A DNA stretch of 46,222 bases from Treponema sp. C6A8 (GCF_000619925.1 NZ_JHVB01000016.1:1-46222), one strand, 5' to 3'; positions 15,151-24,405 are shown, numbered from the stretch's first letter. Notes: generated from the sequence alone by a model not told the origin. A program made the numbers and translations.

Positions 15151-17258
15151 AAAAGTATATTTCTGTATTAATTACGCTTATTTTTGGTGCAGCTCTGTTT
15201 GCTCAGAATTCTGCAGATGTGGCAAACCGGGCTACTGCAATGCGTTGTCTCAAAATTGCCGAAAACTGTCTTGTCGGCAATGATTTTCAGAATGCAAATA
15301 ATCAGGCGGAGCTTGGCCTTTCTTATGATGATTCAATCTCCGATTTGTTCTATATAAAAGCCGCTGCAAACCTTCGGCTGGGAAATACAAAGGCTTCTGT
15401 CATTAAGATTCTTTCTGAAGCTTTTGAAAAAAATAACTGGGTGGAATATATGGAAACCGGGGCCCGCATTTTATATGCCGACCTTCTTTCTGACCGCGGT
15501 GACTATGATAAATCAATGGAAATTCTTGATTCGGAACCCTTTATTTATTCTGCCGATGCTGAATTTATCAGAATTAAAAATGAATACAGAAGCGGAACTG
15601 AAGATTCAATAGGCCGCGCAAGAAATAAAATCAATGCTGCCCGCCGCATCTATGCTTCTGACCTTCGTTTTATGCAGTGCTTCTTTTATTTTGAGGCGGC
15701 ATATAAACTTGATGCGATTGCTCATAATACAGAATACAAAACTCCTGAAATTGTTCAGACAATAGCAGACGCTTATCTGCTTCATCTTCCTGACTATTCC
15801 GGAAAAAATCAGGAACTGGAACTGATGGCTTCTTTCTTTGCGGAAGGCGACTTAAAAAACAGGCTTATTCGTGCTATTGATGCCAAAAATATGAGCATTC
15901 AGCCCCTGCTTGCTGTTGCAGTTCTCTATCACGAACTTTACAAGGAAGAGGATGCCCTGAACTTGTTTTTTGAAACTTCAGGAAACAAAATCAACATGAA
16001 TCTTCTGGAGTGTATGGCTGCCCTGGTTAAAACTGATGAAGCAAAATTCACTCTTGCAGAACGCCTTACAAATATCGAATGCACAATTCTGATTGATGAA
16101 GATTTTGATTTACAGAATGAAATTGAAGTAATCTACAAAAATGGCCGACCTGAGTCCCTGTCTTACACAAAGCATAATGACGGCGTAACAGATGTTAAGG
16201 CTGCCTGCGACTTAGGCGCAGTAGATTCCCTGCTTTTGAGCGACCGCGTTCAGATTGGTTACTACGAATATCCGGAAGTAAAGGAAATCTATGTTGATAA
16301 GGATAATCCAAAAGAAATCTATTTTGAGTTTTTAAGAAAGAATTACAATTATTCTCTTCTTGAAATGAAAAAGCATCCTCTTCTGGAAACTTATGGAGTT
16401 GATTTTTATATTCCAAAAATTAACGTTGCCTATGAATTCCCGGGCCTTGAAGATGTAAGAAAAGCCTGTTCCCGTTTGAAATTCTATATTTCAGAAAGAG
16501 AAGGCGGCTATGTCGTTTACAATATGTTTGAAGGTCAGCCTGTTGAAGCTGTTTTCTATGAAGGCAGCAAGATGTATGCAACCTGTAATTTCAGCGCGGG
16601 TCTTCCTTTTGTTCGTTTTGCAGATTATGACGGTGACGGATATTTTGAAACTCAGGAAATTTATGATTTGTACAATCCTGACTTAAACGGTGTTTCCGAG
16701 GCTAATAAAAAAATAATTACCGAAGTTTTCAGCCCGATTGCGGGTTCTCAGAATCTCTATCTGAAAAAAGTCCGCATTGACCGTAATGCCAATAAACATT
16801 TTGAATTTTCTGAAGAATATGAAGAAAACGGTGATGTTATTACACTATGGGATTCAAATGATGACGGAGTGACTGACTGCAAATATGTAAAATACGCTGC
16901 CAAAGATGGCGAGGCTCTGAAGGAATCGACAGTTTATTATGATAAGAAGGGAAATGAAATAATTTCTATGGATTGTCTTGATGATATTCCTGTAAAGCTG
17001 ATTGAAAATCAGAATCACGAACTGATTATTTATGCCGGCAAATTTGATGAAGTTTACTGGATTGAAAATCAGGGTGATGAAGAGCTTGAATCAAAAGTGC
17101 TTGATAAGCTTGGACAGGAATTCGGAAACGAAATTACTCAGGGTAAAAGCTTCCTTTTGCAGCTGGATGAAAACCGGATTTCGGTTATAAGAGTTGGAAC
17201 AAAATTATTTTTTAGAATTATTCCTGAACAGGGACTGGTAAATGAAAATGAAAATTAA
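15147..17258 (+). CDS. Secreted TPR and EF-hand-like protein, unknown function
   Basis: A 703-aa exported protein. It has the signal peptide MKKYISVLITLIFGAALFAQ. The first 300 residues are helical with TPR-like spacing (NCLVGNDFQNANNQAELGL, DLLSDRGDYDKSMEIL). The C-terminal half holds several calcium-loop-like pieces: KHNDGVTDVKA, DYDGDGYFETQE and DSNDDGVTDCKY. No enzyme motif is seen. I chose the ATG that overlaps the tilS stop (ATGA) because the signal peptide starts there; an in-frame ATG 12 nt upstream would add four residues. It ends overlapping the next gene. The overlap on both sides implies translational coupling with tilS and the HtrA-like lipoprotein. Confidence 0.8.
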   Translation: MKKYISVLITLIFGAALFAQNSADVANRATAMRCLKIAENCLVGNDFQNANNQAELGLSYDDSISDLFYIKAAANLRLGNTKASVIKILSEAFEKNNWVEYMETGARILYADLLSDRGDYDKSMEILDSEPFIYSADAEFIRIKNEYRSGTEDSIGRARNKINAARRIYASDLRFMQCFFYFEAAYKLDAIAHNTEYKTPEIVQTIADAYLLHLPDYSGKNQELELMASFFAEGDLKNRLIRAIDAKNMSIQPLLAVAVLYHELYKEEDALNLFFETSGNKINMNLLECMAALVKTDEAKFTLAERLTNIECTILIDEDFDLQNEIEVIYKNGRPESLSYTKHNDGVTDVKAACDLGAVDSLLLSDRVQIGYYEYPEVKEIYVDKDNPKEIYFEFLRKNYNYSLLEMKKHPLLETYGVDFYIPKINVAYEFPGLEDVRKACSRLKFYISEREGGYVVYNMFEGQPVEAVFYEGSKMYATCNFSAGLPFVRFADYDGDGYFETQEIYDLYNPDLNGVSEANKKIITEVFSPIAGSQNLYLKKVRIDRNANKHFEFSEEYEENGDVITLWDSNDDGVTDCKYVKYAAKDGEALKESTVYYDKKGNEIISMDCLDDIPVKLIENQNHELIIYAGKFDEVYWIENQGDEELESKVLDKLGQEFGNEITQGKSFLLQLDENRISVIRVGTKLFFRIIPEQGLVNENEN

Positions 17259-18927
17259 TGTGAAATATGCTTTTTTTGCAGCTGGCTTACTGGCTTTAAC
17301 AGTTTTTACTTCTTGCAGGAGTTTACAGCAGCCTGACAGCGTTGAAGAGCCTATAGATTATTCAAATTATGATGTCGTAGAAGCTGAAATTAAGAGAATC
17401 CGCGGCTTTATGGAAGAAGAACCTGTCCGCGCTCTCTGGCGTGCCGAACTCTTGGGGCGGGAAGACGTAAAGGCTGAATGTATTGAAGAAGTTTATAAAA
17501 AATTTAAGGTTGCCCTGGTTGATAAAAACTATCTTCTTTCTGAAAAATATTATAAGAGCCTTAAATCGGTCGGACATACCTTTACAAAAATAGAAGAAGA
17601 AAAGTTTCAGGCTCTATACCTTGAATCAGTTCCTGGCTTGAACGGAAAGAATTCTAAATCACCTAAGACGGTTTCTGACTGTATGCATGCAACGGTAACT
17701 ATCTGGGTTGACCGTGGAATTAAGGTTCGTAATGGCGCCGGCTATCCTGACATCATCATCGGTTCGGGCTTTTTTATTGACGAACGCGGATATCTTGTAA
17801 CAAATCATCACGTTATTGAATCTATGGTTGATTCAAAATATGAAGGCTATTCCCGCCTTTATGTAAAGCTTCTTTCTGATCCTGACACAAAAATCCCTGC
17901 AAAGGTTGTAGGATATGATTCTGTTCTTGATCTGGCTTTGCTTAAGGTTGAAATTGAGCCTGATTTTGTACTCAGCCTTGGTTCCAGCAGCGATTTGAGT
18001 ATCGGTGACAAGGTTAGCGCAATCGGAACTCCAATCGGACTTGAAGGAACCATTACTTCTGGAATTATTTCTTCTGCAGAAAGAAAACTTCAGACAATCG
18101 GAAATGTATTCCAGATTGATGCGGCTGTAAACTCAGGAAACAGCGGAGGTCCTTTAATCGACCAGAATATGAAGGTTCAGGCCATTGTTTTTGCAGGAAT
18201 GCTGCAGTATCAGGGCCTGAACTTTGCAGTTCCTGTAGAATATCTCAAGCAGATTCTTCCTTTTATGTACAGACCGGAGCCTGCTAAGGACGAAGAAAAA
18301 TCTGATGAAGCGCCGTCTGCCCTTGAAGTAATTCATCCATGGATTTGTGCTTACGGCCACACAATGCGAAACGGCAGCAAAAAAGTTGGACTTGAAGTTC
18401 AGTATGTTATGCCGGGCGGATCTGCAGCTCTTGCAGGTCTTACCGCCGGTGATGTAATCACAGAAATTGACGGCCACAAGGTAACTACTCTGGAAGAGTT
18501 CCAGACTTATCAGATTTCATCGCAACCGGGAACAATGCTTTCCTGCAAGTATAAAACTAAGGGAAGTGATGGAGATGAAGTTGAAAAATCATGTCTTGTA
18601 TATTTTGAAGAGCGCCCTGAATCTCCGCTTACTTTGATTTACAAGAGTGATTTTATTGATAATTCCTTTATCCCGATTTATGGTATGTCAGTAACACGCG
18701 CTTCTTCGGAAAGCAAAAAGATATATAAAATTACAAAGGTAATCCGGGGAACGGTTGCCGACGAGATGAGTTTTTCAGAAAATGACCAGCTTGGAGTTTA
18801 TGGGGTTAAATTTGATAACGAAAACAAGTATATTATGACACAGATTTTAATTCAGCGTCGTAAAAAAGGCTTGATTGACGTGGGTATGGTGCTGACTGCC
18901 CCTTACGACAACCCTTACTATTTTTAG
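17242..18927 (+). CDS. HtrA-like trypsin/PDZ lipoprotein protease
   Basis: A 561-aa predicted lipid-anchored serine protease. The lipobox LTVFTSC gives Cys25. A helical region of about 120 residues precedes the S1C protease domain, whose triad is visible: His190 in TNHHVIE, Asp230 in DSVLDLALLKV and Ser301 in NSGNSGGPLID. One PDZ domain follows at about 370-460 (GLEVQYVMPGGSAALAGLTAGDVITEIDG). A final 100-residue region may be a second, divergent PDZ. It probably handles misfolded envelope proteins or processes its operon partner. It overlaps the upstream gene by 17 nt; a second ATG at 17248 is equally possible as start. Confidence 0.88.
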   Translation: MKMKINVKYAFFAAGLLALTVFTSCRSLQQPDSVEEPIDYSNYDVVEAEIKRIRGFMEEEPVRALWRAELLGREDVKAECIEEVYKKFKVALVDKNYLLSEKYYKSLKSVGHTFTKIEEEKFQALYLESVPGLNGKNSKSPKTVSDCMHATVTIWVDRGIKVRNGAGYPDIIIGSGFFIDERGYLVTNHHVIESMVDSKYEGYSRLYVKLLSDPDTKIPAKVVGYDSVLDLALLKVEIEPDFVLSLGSSSDLSIGDKVSAIGTPIGLEGTITSGIISSAERKLQTIGNVFQIDAAVNSGNSGGPLIDQNMKVQAIVFAGMLQYQGLNFAVPVEYLKQILPFMYRPEPAKDEEKSDEAPSALEVIHPWICAYGHTMRNGSKKVGLEVQYVMPGGSAALAGLTAGDVITEIDGHKVTTLEEFQTYQISSQPGTMLSCKYKTKGSDGDEVEKSCLVYFEERPESPLTLIYKSDFIDNSFIPIYGMSVTRASSESKKIYKITKVIRGTVADEMSFSENDQLGVYGVKFDNENKYIMTQILIQRRKKGLIDVGMVLTAPYDNPYYF

Positions 18928-18936
18928 AGGTTAATT

Positions 18937-20742
18937 ATGGATATGAAATATAAGCGCAACTTCTGTATTGTTGCACACATCGACCACGGAAAGTCTACTC
19001 TTTCTGACCGCCTTATTCAGAAGGCAAAAATCATCGATGACAGAAAGATGATGAACCAGATTCTTGATAACATGGATATTGAACGCGAGCGCGGAATTAC
19101 AATCAAGAGTCAGGCGGTAACAATTCCTTATCACGCAAAAGACGGAAACGACTACGAGCTGAACTTTGTAGATACTCCGGGCCACGTTGACTTTTCATAC
19201 GAGGTTAGCCGTGCCATTGCTTCATGTGAAGGCGCACTCCTTTTGATTGACGCTACTCAGGGTGTTGAAAGTCAGACTGTTTCTAATATGTACATGGCAC
19301 TGGAACAGGATTTGAGAATCGTGCCTGTAATCAATAAGATTGACCTTGCATCGGCAGATATTCCTTCATGTAAATCTCAGATTGATAAGGAACTTGGCCT
19401 TGATGCAGAGGAAACACAGCTTGTATCTGCTAAAACCGGAGAGGGAATTGATGAGCTTCTGGAAGCAATCGTAACAAAGTTTCCTGCTCCTACTGGCGAC
19501 CCTAGCGGAAAGCTGGCTGCCCTTATTTTTGACTGCCACTACGATGCCTACCGCGGTGTAATTGTTCACGTGCGAATGAAAGAAGGCACTGTAAAAACCG
19601 GCGACGTTATCAAAATGATGAGTTCCGGGGCTGAATACAAAGTAGAACAGTGCGGTGTATTTAAGATTAATTACGAAGAAACCGGAAAGCTCGAAGCCGG
19701 CGATGTAGGCTACATTATTGCGGGAATTAAAACTGTAAGCGATGTCCGCGTAGGTGATACAATCACATCTTCTGTGGATGGTCTTGAAGAGCCTCTTCCT
19801 GGTTTTAAGGAAGTTAAACCTGTAGTTTATTCTTCCATTTATCCTATGGATTCAAACGACTACGAAGAGCTTAAAGCCAGCATGGAAAAGCTTAAGCTCA
19901 ACGATGCAAGCCTGATTTACGAAAAGGATAATTCCCTTGCCCTTGGTAACGGTTTCCGCTGCGGCTTCCTTGGATTGCTTCATCTGGAAATCATTCAGGA
20001 ACGTCTTGAGCGCGACTTTGACCAGGCTGTAATTTTTACAGCCCCTTCTGTTCGCTATAAACTTGAACTTACAAGCGGCGAGGAAACTTACATCGATAAT
20101 CCTTCGGAATATCCGCAGGGAAGAATACGCTCAGCAGAGGAACCTTATATTAAGGCCAGTGTAATCACTCCTGCAGAATACATCGGTTCAATTATGTCTC
20201 TTTGTACGGAAAAGCGTGGCGTTCAGACAAACATGCAGTATCTTGATACAAAACGCGTTGAGCTTTCTTATGAAATGCCGCTTGCCGAAGTTCTTTTTGA
20301 CTTTTACGACCGCCTGAAGAGTTACAGCCGAGGCTATGCTTCTTTTGACTACGAAATCATCGGTTACCGTCCTACAGAGCTTGTAAAGGTTGATATTCTT
20401 TTGAACGGAAAAATGGTAGATGCCCTTGCTCAGCTTACCTTTAAGGAAAATGCCGTTGACCGCGCCCGCAAATTCTGTGAGCGCTTAAAGGATGAAATCA
20501 GCCGCCAGCAGTTTAAGATTGCAATTCAGGGTGCAATCGGAAGCCAGATTATTGCCCGTGAAACTGTTAATCCTGTCCGCAAGGACGTTCTTGCAAAGTG
20601 TTACGGTGGTGATATTACCCGTAAACGCAAGCTTCTGGAAAAGCAGAAGGAAGGTAAAAAGAAGATGAAGATGATTGGTGATGTTGAGTTGCCTCAGAGT
20701 GCCTTCCTTGCTGTACTCAAAGACCGGGAAAATGATAATTAA
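18937..20742 (+). CDS. lepA: Elongation factor 4 (LepA)
   Basis: A 601-aa translational GTPase that back-translocates or remodels stalled ribosomes. GTPase motifs are complete: G1 AHIDHGKST, G2 RGIT, G3 DTPGH and G4 NKIDL. The LepA-specific C-terminal domain is intact (GYASFDYEIIGYRPTELVKVDILLNG and the basic end ARETVNPVRKDVLAKCYGGDITRKRKLLEKQKEGKKKM). The length is normal. AGAGG precedes the ATG by 6 nt. It starts 9 bp after the HtrA-like lipoprotein, as the last gene of the tilS run. Confidence 0.98.
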   Translation: MDMKYKRNFCIVAHIDHGKSTLSDRLIQKAKIIDDRKMMNQILDNMDIERERGITIKSQAVTIPYHAKDGNDYELNFVDTPGHVDFSYEVSRAIASCEGALLLIDATQGVESQTVSNMYMALEQDLRIVPVINKIDLASADIPSCKSQIDKELGLDAEETQLVSAKTGEGIDELLEAIVTKFPAPTGDPSGKLAALIFDCHYDAYRGVIVHVRMKEGTVKTGDVIKMMSSGAEYKVEQCGVFKINYEETGKLEAGDVGYIIAGIKTVSDVRVGDTITSSVDGLEEPLPGFKEVKPVVYSSIYPMDSNDYEELKASMEKLKLNDASLIYEKDNSLALGNGFRCGFLGLLHLEIIQERLERDFDQAVIFTAPSVRYKLELTSGEETYIDNPSEYPQGRIRSAEEPYIKASVITPAEYIGSIMSLCTEKRGVQTNMQYLDTKRVELSYEMPLAEVLFDFYDRLKSYSRGYASFDYEIIGYRPTELVKVDILLNGKMVDALAQLTFKENAVDRARKFCERLKDEISRQQFKIAIQGAIGSQIIARETVNPVRKDVLAKCYGGDITRKRKLLEKQKEGKKKMKMIGDVELPQSAFLAVLKDRENDN

Positions 20743-20854
20743 TATATATAATGGAAAAAAATTGAAATATTTGTAACGATTCTTTTGGGGAATGGTTATA
20801 TATATGAAAACCAACAATTGATTTTTTCATTAAACCTTTTTTATTTTTCCTTTT

Positions 20855-20896
20855 AAGACCGCGGTTTCCCTCCTTTACCGCGGTCTTTCTTTTTAT
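20855..20896 (+). terminator. Terminator after lepA
   Basis: An 11-bp stem 'aagaccgcggt' (20855-20865) / 'accgcggtctt' (20877-20887) followed by the T-rich 'tctttttatt'. It separates the tilS-lepA operon from tpiA. The 110 nt before it are A+T-rich with no other feature I can support. Confidence 0.88.
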
Positions 20897-20969
20897 TCTG
20901 CTATGTATTATTATTAGAGTAAGAAATTTTTTGCGGGGCGTTTTGACGACCGCGTAATAGGAGATATAA

Positions 20970-21719
20970 ATGGCACGTACACATTACATTGCTGGAAACT
21001 GGAAGATGAACACTTCTAAAGCAGAAGCTGTTGCTTTGGCAAAAGACCTCGTTGAGCAGCTTAAAGGAAAAACTAACAAATACATGATTGGTGTTCCTTT
21101 TGTTTATCTTGATGCAGTTGCTCAGGTTGTAAAAGGCAGCAACATCATTTTGGCAGCTCAGGACTGTGCTGCAACAGATAACGGAGCTCACACAGGTGAA
21201 GTTTCTACAACTATGCTTAAAGACATCGGATGCCAGTGTGTAATCCTCGGTCACTCAGAACGCCGCCACGAAATTGGTGAATCTGATGAACTTATCAACA
21301 AGAAAGTTCGCAAGGCTTTGAAAGACGGTCTTGAAGTTGATCTTTGTATCGGTGAACTTTTGAGCGAACGCGAAGCTGGTGAAGCTGAACAGGTTTGCGC
21401 ATTCCAGCTTTCTGCAGGTCTTGCAGGCGTTACAGAAGAACAGATGAAGAACGTAACAATCGCTTACGAACCAGTTTGGGCTATTGGTACAGGTAAAACT
21501 GCTACTCCAGCTGATGCTCAGGCTATCCACAAGTTCATCCGCGGTTATATCGCAAAACTTTACAACCAGAAGGTTGCTGACGAAGTAATCATCCAGTACG
21601 GTGGATCTATGAAAGCTTCTAACGCTCCAGAGCTCCTTGCTCAGCCAGATATCGACGGTGGTTTGATTGGTGGAGCTAGTTTGAAAGCTGAAACTTTCGT
21701 TCCTATTTGTGTGCTCTAG
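20970..21719 (+). CDS. tpiA: Triosephosphate isomerase
   Basis: A 249-aa glycolytic enzyme interconverting dihydroxyacetone phosphate and glyceraldehyde 3-phosphate. Catalytic residues are all visible: Lys12 in GNWKMN, His95 in GHSERR and Glu167 in AYEPVWAIGTG. The phosphate-binding YGGS and GGLIGGASL are also present. AGGAG sits 7 nt before the ATG. Codon use is strongly biased, as expected for a highly expressed gene. The protein ends VPICVL; a second, synonymously different copy of these codons and a stop lies 90 nt downstream (21810-21830). Confidence 0.98.
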   Translation: MARTHYIAGNWKMNTSKAEAVALAKDLVEQLKGKTNKYMIGVPFVYLDAVAQVVKGSNIILAAQDCAATDNGAHTGEVSTTMLKDIGCQCVILGHSERRHEIGESDELINKKVRKALKDGLEVDLCIGELLSEREAGEAEQVCAFQLSAGLAGVTEEQMKNVTIAYEPVWAIGTGKTATPADAQAIHKFIRGYIAKLYNQKVADEVIIQYGGSMKASNAPELLAQPDIDGGLIGGASLKAETFVPICVL

Positions 21720-21734
21720 TTTACAATCGTTAGA

Positions 21735-21756
21735 CCGTTCTGCAGGGGCAGAACGG
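21735..21756. repeat. Hairpin ccgttctgc/gcagaacgg after tpiA
   Basis: A perfect 9-bp stem with a 4-nt loop directly upstream of the nested palindrome N3. It has no T-run, so it is not a typical terminator. Confidence 0.6.
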
Positions 21757-21808
21757 CAGGCGGCGTGATTGCTCGCTCACTCGCAATCTTAGGGCAAATC
21801 GCCGCCTG
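21757..21808. repeat. Nested-palindrome element N3 (52 nt)
   Basis: Terminal repeats 'caggcggcg' (21757-21765) and 'cgccgcctg' (21800-21808) enclose 34 nt with an inner stem 'gattgc'/'gcaatc'. It lies between the tpiA stop codon and the duplicated tpiA tail, which begins 1 nt after the element. Confidence 0.7.
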
Positions 21809-21809
21809 T

Positions 21810-21830
21810 GTTCCAATCTGCGTACTCTAA
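21810..21830 (+). pseudogene. Second copy of the tpiA 3' end (remnant)
   Basis: These 21 nt encode VPICVL plus TAA, the exact C-terminus of TpiA. Five of the seven codons are spelled differently from the real end (CCT/CCA, ATT/ATC, TGT/TGC, GTG/GTA, TAG/TAA) and every difference is synonymous. Homology stops before the Val codon. Confidence 0.75.
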
Positions 21831-21858
21831 TTAGTAACTAATCACAGCTGCAAATAGA

Positions 21859-21890
21859 AAAGGCACTTCCACTACGGAGGTGCTTTTTTT
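21859..21890 (+). terminator. Terminator downstream of tpiA
   Basis: The stem 'gcacttcc' (21863-21870) / 'ggaggtgc' (21876-21883), with one T-G pair and a 5-nt loop, is followed by seven T. It sits beyond the palindromes and the duplicated tail. Confidence 0.85.
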
Positions 21891-21900
21891 ATGCTCGAAG

Positions 21901-22061
21901 CGGAAATGCGTAGCGGGGGTTCTTGATTTGCGGAGCATAGAAACGCTATCAGAACGCTACCCATAAAAAAAACGCGGTAACGAATAAGATTAGCTTTTTC
22001 GTTACCGCGTTCCTGCATTTCTCGGCGGAGCAAATTAAGGTTCCCCGCGAGAGCATTTCCG
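21901..22061. repeat. 161-nt imperfect inverted repeat around the htrA terminator
   Basis: 'cggaaatgc' (21901-21909) and 'gcatttccg' (22053-22061) are exact inverted repeats at the ends. Further inside, 'gcggggg'/'ccccgc' and 'gatttgc'/'gcaaatt' also pair imperfectly. The htrA terminator hairpin is nested within. It reaches to 1 nt from the htrA stop codon. Confidence 0.5.
21964..22010 (-). terminator. Terminator of htrA
   Basis: A perfect 12-bp stem 'acgcggtaacga' (21972-21983) / 'tcgttaccgcgt' (21999-22010), with a run of A on the low side, i.e. a T-run for minus-strand transcripts. Confidence 0.88.
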
Positions 22062-22062
22062 T

Positions 22063-23532
22063 TTAGAATTTATAAGTTCCTGTTGTAATTGTTCCGCCGT
22101 TAGAGTAAACATCAAAGTTTACAGATTTCTGAGCGTTAGCAAGTTCTGCATAGAACTCAGAAACATCTTTTACAGCCTTTCCGTTTACAGCAGTAATAAC
22201 ATCTCCATTCTGAAGTCTGAGGGCGGCAGCTGGGGATTTTTCCTGGACTGCAGTTACTACAACACCCTTAAGCTTCTTATCATCAATCTTAAGGTCTTCT
22301 TTAATGTCGTCTGTAAGAGGAGCTGCAATAAATCCTGGCCAGAGCTTGTTGTTAAGGTTAGAAACATCCTTAAGACGCTCTTCTACCTTTACATTAATCA
22401 TAGGAAGACGCTTTCCGCCGCGGATTACAGTAAAGGTTGCTGTACTTCCAGTCTGAAGGCTTCCAACTTCGCGTACAAGCTGATTTACAGTCTTAACAGG
22501 CTTTCCGTTCAATTCAACAATGTAGTCACCAGGTTTAAGTCCGCCCTTGAATGCTGGAGCGTTAGAATATACTTCTGCGGCAAAGGCACCTTCAATGCCT
22601 TCTACACCAAGCTGCTTTTTGTATTCGTCTGTAAGTTCAAGAAGGCTTACACCAACCCAGCCGTAAGTGATTTTTCCGTCCTTAATAAAGGCATCGATTG
22701 AATTTTTGATGTTGTTGATTGGAATTGCAAAGCCAAGCCCCTGTGAACCGCCAGACTGAGAAGCAATCCATGTGTTAATACCGATTACTTCGCCGTAAAT
22801 GTTTACAAGAGGACCACCAGAGTTTCCCTGGTTGATTGCGGCATCGGTCTGAATGTAGTCGCTGATGCTGGACATATGAGCTTCTGAACGGCCGGTTGCG
22901 CTGACAATCCCCTGTGTTACAGACTGAGCGTAGCCAAGAGGAGCGCCGAATGCCATACAGATATCGCCAGGCATTACGCTGCTTGAATCACCAAGTGTTG
23001 CAACTGGAATTGTCTTATCATCAGATTCAAAAGAAACAAGAGCTACGTCAATGCGTTCATCAGCGCCGACAAGCTTTGCTTCAAAAGAACGGCCGTCGTT
23101 CAATTTGATGTTGATTTTTGTAGCGGCGCCAGCAACGTGGTTGTTTGTCAGAACATAAAGAGTGTTTCCTGTGCGGCGTACAATTACACCGGAACCAAGT
23201 CCCTTCTGTTCGTATTCGCGTTCGCGCTTTTTGTTGTCCATATTGTCTTTGTTATCTTTTCTGTCGTTTTCAGGGTCTGGACGGCCAAAAAAGAACTCGA
23301 ATGGACTTGAAAAGCCCTGGAAAGGATCTGTGTAAGTCCTTTTTTCAGTTACGTCAACTTCTACAACCGACGGCAAAAGAGTATCGCTTATAGAACGGAA
23401 GGTTGTCTGGAATGCTTCCACAACGCTCAAAGCCTGAGCCTGGGCTGCAGTTTTTGCAGGGGCGGCAAATAATCCGGCAGAGAATACCAGGGCTGCTCCC
23501 GCGGCAAAAATTTGTTTTGTGTATTTATTCAT
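22063..23532 (-). CDS. htrA: Periplasmic serine protease Do (HtrA/DegP)
   Basis: A 489-aa secreted protease-chaperone. A signal peptide ends near residue 24 (AGLFAA). The protease domain has His132 (TNNHVAG), Asp162 (ERIDVALV) and Ser238 (NQGNSGGPLV). Two PDZ domains follow, at about 285-385 (GWVGVSLLELTDE, FKGGLKPGDYIVELNGKPV) and 400-485 (AALRLQNGDVITAVNGKAV). A charged Asp/Asn/Lys linker at 85-110 corresponds to the LA loop. GAGAGG precedes the ATG. It is divergent from map and is the second HtrA-type protein in the window. Confidence 0.95.
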   Translation of the reverse strand: MNKYTKQIFAAGAALVFSAGLFAAPAKTAAQAQALSVVEAFQTTFRSISDTLLPSVVEVDVTEKRTYTDPFQGFSSPFEFFFGRPDPENDRKDNKDNMDNKKREREYEQKGLGSGVIVRRTGNTLYVLTNNHVAGAATKINIKLNDGRSFEAKLVGADERIDVALVSFESDDKTIPVATLGDSSSVMPGDICMAFGAPLGYAQSVTQGIVSATGRSEAHMSSISDYIQTDAAINQGNSGGPLVNIYGEVIGINTWIASQSGGSQGLGFAIPINNIKNSIDAFIKDGKITYGWVGVSLLELTDEYKKQLGVEGIEGAFAAEVYSNAPAFKGGLKPGDYIVELNGKPVKTVNQLVREVGSLQTGSTATFTVIRGGKRLPMINVKVEERLKDVSNLNNKLWPGFIAAPLTDDIKEDLKIDDKKLKGVVVTAVQEKSPAAALRLQNGDVITAVNGKAVKDVSEFYAELANAQKSVNFDVYSNGGTITTGTYKF

Positions 23533-23585
23533 ATTAACCTCTCAAAGTTACTTTCTATAAATATAATATTAATTTTGAAATTTAG

Positions 23586-23614
23586 TTACAAAAAAAACGC
23601 TGTTATGCTAATAT
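23586..23614 (+). promoter_or_regulatory. Possible promoter of map
   Basis: TTACAA (23586-23591) and TAATAT (23609-23614) with a 17-bp spacer, 17 nt before the map start codon, which has its own AGAGG. Confidence 0.4.
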
Positions 23615-23631
23615 AACACAAGAGGCAAATC

Positions 23632-24405
23632 ATGATTTATATTAAGAACGAAGAACAAATTGATGGAATTAGAAAAGCCTGCCATCTTACAGCAGATATG
23701 TTTAACGAGCTTATTCCAAAAATCCACGCAGGAATGAGCACAAAGGATATCGATAATCTTTTTAAGAATTATATTGTTGGACACGGCGGAAAGCCAGCCT
23801 GGGCGCGTGAAGATTTCCCTGGTGCAGTATGTATCAGCGTTAATAATGAAGTTATTCACGGAATCCCTTCAAAAAAGCGCATTGTAAAGGATGGTGACCT
23901 TGTAAGCCTTGATGTTGGAATTGATTTGAACGGTTATATCAGTGATACAACTCACTCGCTTTTGATTGGAAACGCTAAGCCAGAAGTTCGCAAGCTTCAG
24001 AAGGTAACTGCAGAATGTCTTGATGCCGCAATCAAAGCCTGCGTTGTCGGTAACCGCATCAGCGACATTTCAAATGCCGTTTACAATATTGCCACTGCAA
24101 ACGGTTACGGTGTTGTTTACGACTACTGCGGACACGGAGTTGGCCTTGATGTTCATGAAGACCCAAGCGTTCCAAACTGTCCTAGCCGCGGCGCTAACCC
24201 CCGCATTGTTCCTGGAATGGTACTTGCCATTGAACCGATGATTAATATTGGTACTGCTGATGTAGAAACTGCTGCAGACGGCTGGACTGTTCTTACTGCT
24301 GACGGAAGCATTTCCTGCCACGAAGAGCACACTGTTGCTGTATTTGAAGACCACACCGAAGTTCTTACCGACCTGGACTATAACGGTCAGAGCGTATTGA
24401 AATAA
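23632..24405 (+). CDS. map: Type I methionine aminopeptidase
   Basis: A 257-aa cytoplasmic enzyme that removes N-terminal Met from new proteins. The five metal ligands are in place: Asp94 (SLDVGI), Asp105 (SDTTHS), His168 (CGHGVG), Glu201 (AIEPM) and Glu232 (HEEHTVAV). His75 in NEVIHGIP is the usual substrate-binding histidine. The length is typical of the short bacterial type Ia form. An AGAGG lies 7 nt before the ATG. It converges on the J-domain gene with only 11 bp between stop codons. Confidence 0.97.
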   Translation: MIYIKNEEQIDGIRKACHLTADMFNELIPKIHAGMSTKDIDNLFKNYIVGHGGKPAWAREDFPGAVCISVNNEVIHGIPSKKRIVKDGDLVSLDVGIDLNGYISDTTHSLLIGNAKPEVRKLQKVTAECLDAAIKACVVGNRISDISNAVYNIATANGYGVVYDYCGHGVGLDVHEDPSVPNCPSRGANPRIVPGMVLAIEPMINIGTADVETAADGWTVLTADGSISCHEEHTVAVFEDHTEVLTDLDYNGQSVLK

